A stretch of DNA of 20,000 nt from Chondrilla cf. caribensis (Eukaryota; Porifera; Demospongiae; Chondrillida; Chondrillidae), in contig OZ026556.1 in assembly GCA_964020155.1 (NCBI GenBank), positions 1,360,001 through 1,380,000 on the forward strand. Reading direction: 5' to 3'. Under the pieces are notes generated by a model. That model saw only the letters and a list, made by a program, of their open reading frames with translations. It was not told where the DNA came from and did no database searches. Position numbers and translations under genes: made by a program. Position 1 is the stretch's first letter. Each line of letters starts with the position of its first letter. This document shows positions 1 to 20,000 of this stretch, in pieces.

Positions 1-990
1 ATGGCTCATGGGGGAGAGGGTGTGTCAACTTGATATTTTAACCAGACCTAGCTGGGGATGAGAACTAACGCTTGAAATAATTCCCATCTCTGTAGCTAAC
101 CTGTAACCCGAGCTACAGTTAGAGGTGCTTAATAGTACTTCAATGTATGAGAGAGTATGGGAGAGAAAACGCTAAGCACCTTTTTGCATAGTTCATGGGG
201 GAGGGGGAATATCAACTTGATATTTTAGACAGACTTAGCTGGGCATGTGGACTAACGTTTGAACAATTCCCATCGATCTCTGTAACTAACACGTAACCTG
301 AGCTACATTCGGAGGTGCTTAATATTTTATGGGAGAGTATAGGAGAGGAAACGCTAAGCACCTTTGTGCATAGCTCATGGGGGAGGGAACGTGTCAACTT
401 GATATTTCAACCAGACATAGCTGGGGGTGAGAACTAACTTATGAAGCAATTCCCATGTCTTTAGCTAACCTGTAACCAAAGCTACATTTGGAGGTGCTTA
501 ATATTATTTCAATGTATGTATGGGAGAGTATACGTACATTGAAAAAATATTAAGCACCTCCAAATGTAGCTTTGGTTACAGGTTAGCTACGGAGATGGGA
601 ATTGTTTCAAAATTAATGTTGTTTCATGTCCCCAGCTAGGTCTGTCTAAATTATCAAGTTGACACACCCCCTCCCAATGTGCTATATGCAAAAGGTGCTT
701 AGCGTTTTTTCTTCTATACTTGTTTTATAAGATATTTCACGTCCCCAGCTAGGTCTGGCTGAAATATCAAGATGATACCCGTCCCCCATGAGCTATACAA
801 GAAGTAGTTCGGCTTATGGGTTAGCTATGGAGATAGGAATTGTTTCAAATGTTAATTCACATTTCCAGCAGGTCTGGCCAAAATATCAAGTTGGCACGCC
901 CCTCCCCTATTTGTTATGCAAAATGGTGTTTAGTGCTTCCTCCCCTGGACTCTCCCATACATTGAAAAAATACTAAGCACCTCCGAATGC
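1..990. repeat. Foldback array of a ~180-bp repeat, three direct then three inverted copies
   Basis: The phrase 'ctcatgggggag...caacttgatattt' followed by 'gaggtgcttaat' recurs at about 1-188, 189-372 and 373-530 in one orientation. It recurs from about 540 to 690, 690 to 790 and 790 to 990 in the opposite orientation; the 690-790 copy is partial. Shared landmarks are 'agctacatttggaggtgctt', 'tagctaacctgtaacc' and 'taagcacct'. Copies differ by small indels and substitutions. The array is cut by the window start, so its true length is unknown. No credible protein is encoded. It may be a foldback transposon, a nested MITE cluster or an inverted satellite. Confidence 0.85.
461..594. repeat. Near-perfect hairpin at the centre of the foldback array
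   Basis: Two arms of about 59 bp (461-519 and 535-594) are nearly exact reverse complements, separated by about 15 bp. Both arms contain the repeat core 'agctacatttggaggtgctt' or its complement. This is the point where the flanking repeats change orientation. Confidence 0.85.
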
Positions 991-1017
991 GTTCGGGCAT
1001 AGTTCGAGAGTATGGTG

Positions 1018-1925
1018 TTAATCCATAGATACTCGACCTTATACTCGGGATCGGTGACTCTCGAATTTATATGGATTGTTACGGCTAATGATTACATAAT
1101 AATTTTAGTTTGGCCGTGCCATGCTCGTTTCATTTCTCGAGGAGGCGCTTATTTTATTTTCCTTTATATTTCTCTTGATCAAGGCACAGCTGCCGAATTG
1201 AGAGACTTAATAGACGAAATATTGCTTATTCTACTGGTTGAGCGAATAAAAGGAGGGAAAGGTCCTCCAGCGTGAGTATTACTGGGAGACAAAGAGAAAA
1301 TATACAAATTACGCAAAAACTCTTCGGCCTTGGGTCCAGAACCACTTTCACTACTTTGCAGTGAGGCATAATGGTTGTTATTGAATAATGATCCGCTTTT
1401 TGAAGTACTTTAGGTACATTTTACGGGTTCATTCTGCGATTTTAAAATCTACGCACGGGTGCACCATAGACACTCTAAACTACGTAGTTTAGAGTGTCTA
1501 TGGGTGCACCTTGTACGCAAAAACTCTCCGTATAACCATTCAATTTACGTATTACTTTGGATATCAGTGGTAGAACATGCAATACATAGAATGGTAGCAA
1601 CGAAAGTACTGCTCCGAACCGTTAAAGGCTTTTCCGTATACCTTTTCGAAGGTAATGTACGGGACAGAAGCACCTCTTCTGCCTAAAACTTGCTATGACA
1701 TCATTGCGGTTGATGAGATTCATAACAATGAATAAAATTATACCACGGCTTCGGCTCCTTCGATTGTCGTTTCTAGTTTACACAACAGATTATGAATATT
1801 ATTATCACCCCGGTAACCAGCACAAATTAGAGTTCGCCCATTGTTCTCAAAATAAAACGAGCATGGTATGGGGCGTTTACGTGAGTCACCGATCCCGAGT
1901 ATAAGGTCGAGTATCTATGGTTAAT
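1018..1925. mobile_element. Non-autonomous DNA transposon with 38-bp perfect TIRs and TTAAT flanks
   Basis: 1023-1060 (starting ccatagatactcgacc) is the exact reverse complement of 1883-1920. Both ends are flanked directly by TTAAT (1018-1022 and 1921-1925), which looks like a target-site duplication. A TTAA-containing target recalls piggyBac, Kolobok or Sola3 elements, but no superfamily is assigned because no transposase is present. A subterminal motif, 'ccatgctcgttt', also recurs inverted near both ends. A near-perfect palindrome sits at the middle (about 1458-1510, centred between 1483 and 1484, with one bulged base). Small open frames at 1012-1275 and 1459-1686 match nothing I recognise and are probably fortuitous. 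The right end is only 64 bp from the SLC38 start codon. Confidence 0.85.
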
Positions 1926-1989
1926 CCCGCGCAACCGAATCAAGTACTAAGCGCTCATAGGCGCTTCTACCCTACACCAGGTCGTATGG

Positions 1990-9999
<8,010 letters not shown>

Positions 10000-10157
10000 T
10001 GTCCATGTGTGTATGATCATTCTCTGTCTGTGTCAACATTCATCATTAGAGTTTATTTTGGATTTTAAAGGGTATTAATTTATTGTAACACACTACACAT
10101 AACATCGTGTTCGTGATCCACATCAGTAATATGCCGGGGAGTTGATGACATTATTGT

Positions 10158-10561
10158 CACGTGTGTATCACGTGGCTGTCACGCACTCCATGAATGTCGA
10201 TCGACGAAGATCGATCGATCCCGTCTTATATGCCACTAGCGACCCCCCTGCAAGTTGGATACAATGCAAGTATATGTATTGATGTAGATACTCTATAGCT
10301 ACAGGGTGAGTTACACGTGTGGTGTATCTAACATGCATTCAGTATTTTGTTGTAAGACTATAAATCTTCGAAGCTCTTCTGTACTCGAATCGTCTCTACG
10401 AATGTGTCATTGGTATAGCGTGTCTTAACAGTACAGTATTGCTATTCGTGAGGACAGAGTGGAATCAGCCTAGTTATGTATAGTAGACATTGAACTGTGA
10501 ACAGCTTCCTTCGTCTATCGAATCATCTGTTTATCTGTGATTACGCTGACCTGAACACGTG
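10158..10561. promoter_or_regulatory. Cluster of four CACGTG E-boxes upstream of PGAP1
   Basis: CACGTG occurs at 10158-10163, 10169-10174, 10314-10319 and 10556-10561. The first two are spaced 11 bp apart start to start, about one helical turn. CACGTG is bound by bHLH-Zip factors such as USF, MAX and MITF/TFE. Regulatory function is inferred from clustering and position only, 570-970 bp before the predicted PGAP1 start codon. The local richness in ACGTGT words is a caution. Confidence 0.3.
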
Positions 10562-10856
10562 TCAATAACTCCATATTTAGAATTCTCAAGGCCATGAATT
10601 CTTTGTTATTCCAGTGTTCCACGCGTTCCCCTCTTCACTTTATGCAATATAGTTCTTATGACAATCTTTCAGTACCTTTGCTTCATTAGTTGAAGGTTTT
10701 GCAATAATTAACGCAAATGATATCATGTTCATTGCATTAAACATGGCATGTTGAATCCATATGTGCACGATATACAGCTTACTGACCATAGATACCCCAT
10801 GGTTTGATTGGTGGTGGGACATATCTAAGTATTGGGTATGTGCATGTGTACATGCA

Positions 10857-10912
10857 GTGTGCTTTGTGTGTGTGGGGGGGGGGGGGTGTTTATGTGTATG
10901 TATGTGTGTGTA

Positions 10913-10944
<32 letters not shown>

Positions 10945-10982
10945 GGTGGGTGGGGGTGTTTATGTGTATGTATGTGTGTGTG

Positions 10983-11035
<53 letters not shown>

Positions 11036-11038
11036 ACG
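10857..11038 (+). repeat. TG/G-rich tract with an internal duplication
   Basis: A TG repeat contains a 13-base G run (10874-10886) and a (GGGT)n stretch near 10936-10954. 'gggggtgtttatgtgtatgt' occurs twice, about 70 bp apart. The G runs could form a quadruplex, but this is inference. Confidence 0.92.
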
Positions 11039-11126
11039 TATATTATCCTTCATAAATATCCCATGTTTTGATTGGTGGCGGTGCATCTTTGTATTGATCC
11101 CCTGTGTTCTTAGTTGTAGACTTGTC

Positions 11127-17996
<6,870 letters not shown>

Positions 17997-18230
17997 GTGA
18001 GAATGGTACTCGTGATCAAACTTTTTGTTATGGAGAAAGTAGTGTGGCAGTGTGTGTATGTGTACATAACCTTTTGCATCTAGGTAGTGTACACATATGC
18101 AACATACTTTGTGAATGTGTACAGGCATGTGCAGGTACAGTATGTATGGTACTTCCATACATATGTACATACGTACACCTGTAGATACATGCTGTTATAC
18201 TTTGTCACTGTGTAAGTACATACACACAAT

Positions 18231-18407
18231 ATGGTGGAACCTGTATTGCAGACCACCTCTACACAAAGACCACCTGTCCTAGGTGACCACTCGAACTGTC
18301 CACTACATAATGTCAAGTATACTGATACACCTTGATATGAAGACCACCTGTATACAGAGGCCAGATTTCTTGCTTCTCTGGGTGGTCTTGAATACCGGTT
18401 CTATGTT
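18231..18407. mobile_element. Second pogo/Tigger-like MITE, PGAP1 intron 8
   Basis: The left end 'ggtggaacctgtattgcaga' plus 'ccacc' and the right end 'ggtggtcttgaataccggtt' plus 'cta' are imperfect inverted repeats. The interior repeats 'gaccacctgt'. The GGAACCTnTATT terminus is related to the element at 14779-14957 but the interiors differ. It is more diverged, so boundaries are approximate. Confidence 0.65.
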
Positions 18408-18742
18408 ATATAACCGTATTCTTCTGTGTATACTCTATGTACAATACATGTAGTGTTGCACATGACACATGTGACGTATACACATTAACTGTTATGACGT
18501 GTGTTATGTGTTGTATGTTGCATATGGTTGGTATCTAGTTGTGCGTGTGATTTTTGTATCTCATACTGTTGTGACATGTGTCTCTACACACGCATACATG
18601 CATGCATAATGCAATTAGCCACATGTGACCTTTTGCCAGAGTTCTGGTCTTAGTTGGATTTCAGTTAATTCAATTTGATTGTTTCGTTGGTTCGTTATCA
18701 GCGGAAGTTGTCTTTGGTTAGCTCGCCAGACTCATGCCTCCG

Positions 18743-18795
18743 CATGTACATCACATGTACATCACATGCACATCACATGTACATCACATGATACT
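18743..18795. repeat. 12-bp tandem repeat (acatcacatgta)
   Basis: Four units of ACATCACATGTA, with one variant (GCA for GTA), in PGAP1 intron 8. Confidence 0.85.
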
Positions 18796-19080
18796 CTGCG
18801 TCGCGGTGATCATAATGATGCATGCATGTATGCATGTATGAATGTACGCTGCTTGCATGCACTTATCACCTAGTAAACACGTGTCCAATTCCTCTGTGTC
18901 TGGTCTTATTTCCTTTTTGAATTGTTATCAGAGGGTTTTGTTTGGACAAATTGGCTTCCATATAGAGATCCAGACGATATCTTCCTCTTATATGGTGGTG
19001 TGTACATCCTGTGTAGCCGGCTTTAAGGGAGCATTTTACACAGGGGAGCTTAATGAGTCCTCTACGCACATACCTTAAAG

Positions 19081-19312
19081 GGAAATGATTGGTTCTGTGT
19101 ATGTACATGAGGGGACATGATTGGTTCTATGTATGTGAGGGGACATGATTGGTTCTATGTACATGAGGGGACATGATTGGTTCTGTGTACATGAGGGGAC
19201 ATGATTGGTTCTATGTACATGAGGGGACATGATTGGTTCTGTGTACATGAGGGGACATGATTGGTTCTATGTACATGAGGGGACTTGATTGGTTCTGTGT
19301 ACATAACGAGAC
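19081..19312. repeat. 28-bp tandem repeat, ~8 copies, in PGAP1 intron 8
   Basis: Units of 'acatgattggttctatgt' plus 'acatgagggg' alternate between 'ttctatgt' and 'ttctgtgt', giving a weak 56-bp higher-order period. The first unit has an 'atgt' insertion. Confidence 0.92.
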
Positions 19313-19689
19313 ATGGTATACATCAGCGTTGACGCCAAAGATTGAATGAAATAATTGGTGGAGAATCAAAACCAGTCTCATTGCTGCGATTGTTTGAGAT
19401 TCAGGTTGGTTTTCAAAGTTCCATGTCCCCTTCTCTTCACACAATCATCCCCTCACATTATTGTCGGTGTGTATGTATGCCATACATATACATGTACGTA
19501 TGTACAGTACATACGGTTGTGAAATGTACATATGTACATACATGTATACATACTTAACTGTGTACAATACAAACACATCTAATATGTATATCCGACAATT
19601 ATTCCTCTGAAGACTTTATTTCTCCAACAATTCTTTGTGATTTACCTTCACTGGGCTGTGGGCAATGTATCCCACCTTAGCCAGCACCT

Positions 19690-19714
19690 GGTTTATCTGA
19701 TGGTCAGATAAACC
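19690..19714. repeat. Short perfect hairpin
   Basis: ggtttatctga, loop tgg, tcagataaacc: 11-bp exact arms with a 3-base loop, just upstream of composite repeat copy 2. No U-tract or other sign of a particular role. Confidence 0.7.
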
Positions 19715-19772
19715 AATCTCACTGTGGCCTGGGTATGTGTATGCAGGATCCAACTTGCTTAGTGTATACCTT

Positions 19773-20000
19773 GAAGGGCACACCAAGTCTGTACTTCATA
19801 TCAGAGGTACTTGCTATCAGTACTGGTTGACATGGTGTACATGAGCTAGGGACTGAGTGAAGTGTATGTGTTTACCAGGATAGTGTACAAACCAGGAGTA
19901 TGTACAAACCAGGAGTATGTACTAACCAGGAGTATGTACAAACCAGGAGTATGTACTAACCAGGAGTATGTACTAACCAGGAGTGTGTACTAACCAGGAG
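19773..20000 (+). repeat. Composite repeat, copy 2 (cut by window end)
   Basis: 'gaagggcacaccaagtctgt' then 'cttgctatcagtactggttg' matches the head at 8167-8265 at roughly four fifths of positions. It is followed by the same 17-bp minisatellite, here mostly gagtatgtactaaccag or acaaaccag. It has the same orientation as copy 1 but lies in a different gene. Confidence 0.93.

Larger units (their letters stand above)
10000..11126. other. Intergenic region between the SLC38A10-like and PGAP1 genes
   Basis: No coding exon was recognised. The first ~100 bases should hold the SLC38 3' UTR; no exact AATAAA was seen in them. 10127-10330 is richer in CpG and CACGTG than its surroundings and is the best promoter candidate for PGAP1. 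A TG/G-rich tract occupies 10857-11038. It is bracketed by an imperfect direct repeat ('ccatggtttgattggtgg' at about 10797 and 'ccatgttttgattggtgg' at about 11061), so the segment probably duplicated around the tract. No TATA box is evident. Confidence 0.7.
17997..20000. other. PGAP1 intron 8 (incomplete), no further exon recognised
   Basis: The exon 8 donor is 'catgaa|gtgaga' (17996/17997). Downstream I found no segment resembling the next part of PGAP1. The open stretches at 18842-19078 and 19342-19557 lack family similarity. The region holds a MITE, short tandem repeats and the second composite repeat, listed separately. The intron would exceed 2 kb if no small exon was missed. Confidence 0.6.

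Noticed and set aside
1012..1904. Open frames of 69-87 residues inside the TTAAT-flanked transposon
   Set aside because: Short, with no recognisable transposase or other domain. The element is under 1 kb and looks non-autonomous.
18842..19078. Possible PGAP1 exon after 'gttatcag' at about 18930
   Set aside because: The frame is open and a GT follows, but the translation does not resemble the part of PGAP1 that follows STDHHEIVW, so it was not added.
19342..19403. Possible PGAP1 exon ending 'gattcag|gttggt'
   Set aside because: No convincing acceptor in frame and no family similarity.

Overview
This window is nuclear DNA from an animal. It has two multi-exon genes with short GT-AG introns, large amounts of (TG)n and minisatellite DNA, small inverted-repeat transposons and a decayed retroelement. 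An invertebrate, possibly a sponge, fits the compact introns and the retroelement type, but the phylum is an inference. No prokaryotic features, CRISPR arrays, rRNA or tRNA genes were seen.

Layout. 1-990 is a foldback array of a roughly 180-bp repeat (three direct, then three inverted copies). 1018-1925 is a non-autonomous DNA transposon with perfect 38-bp terminal inverted repeats and TTAAT flanks. It ends 64 bp before the start codon of gene 1. 1990-9999 is a complete 11-exon SLC38-family amino acid transporter gene, closest to SLC38A10 (725 residues). All splice phases agree, and one intron has a GC donor. 10000-11126 is intergenic and carries four CACGTG E-boxes and a TG tract. 11127 to beyond 20000 is the 5' part of a PGAP1 gene (GPI inositol-deacylase). 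Eight exons were found, encoding the first 313 residues, including the membrane anchor and the lipase motif GHSMGG. Its intron 2 holds a broken reverse-transcriptase retroelement (about 12130-14004), and introns 3 and 8 hold pogo-like MITEs.

The two genes are head-to-tail on the + strand and have unrelated jobs: solute transport, and GPI-anchor lipid remodelling in the ER. Nothing suggests joint function. The striking property is the introns. Many carry their own tandem repeat, every long TG tract has the same polarity on the sense strand, and two PGAP1 donors lie at the first GT of a (GT)n tract. One 17-bp minisatellite repeats a TACTAAC...CAG pattern that resembles a splice acceptor. That minisatellite and its flank occur twice, at 8167-8770 and 19773-20000, so it is a dispersed composite repeat.

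I found no clearly new protein system. The best leads are the transposon-gene junction, the repeat-embedded splice signals, the composite minisatellite element and a weak C/D-box snoRNA candidate in PGAP1 intron 5.
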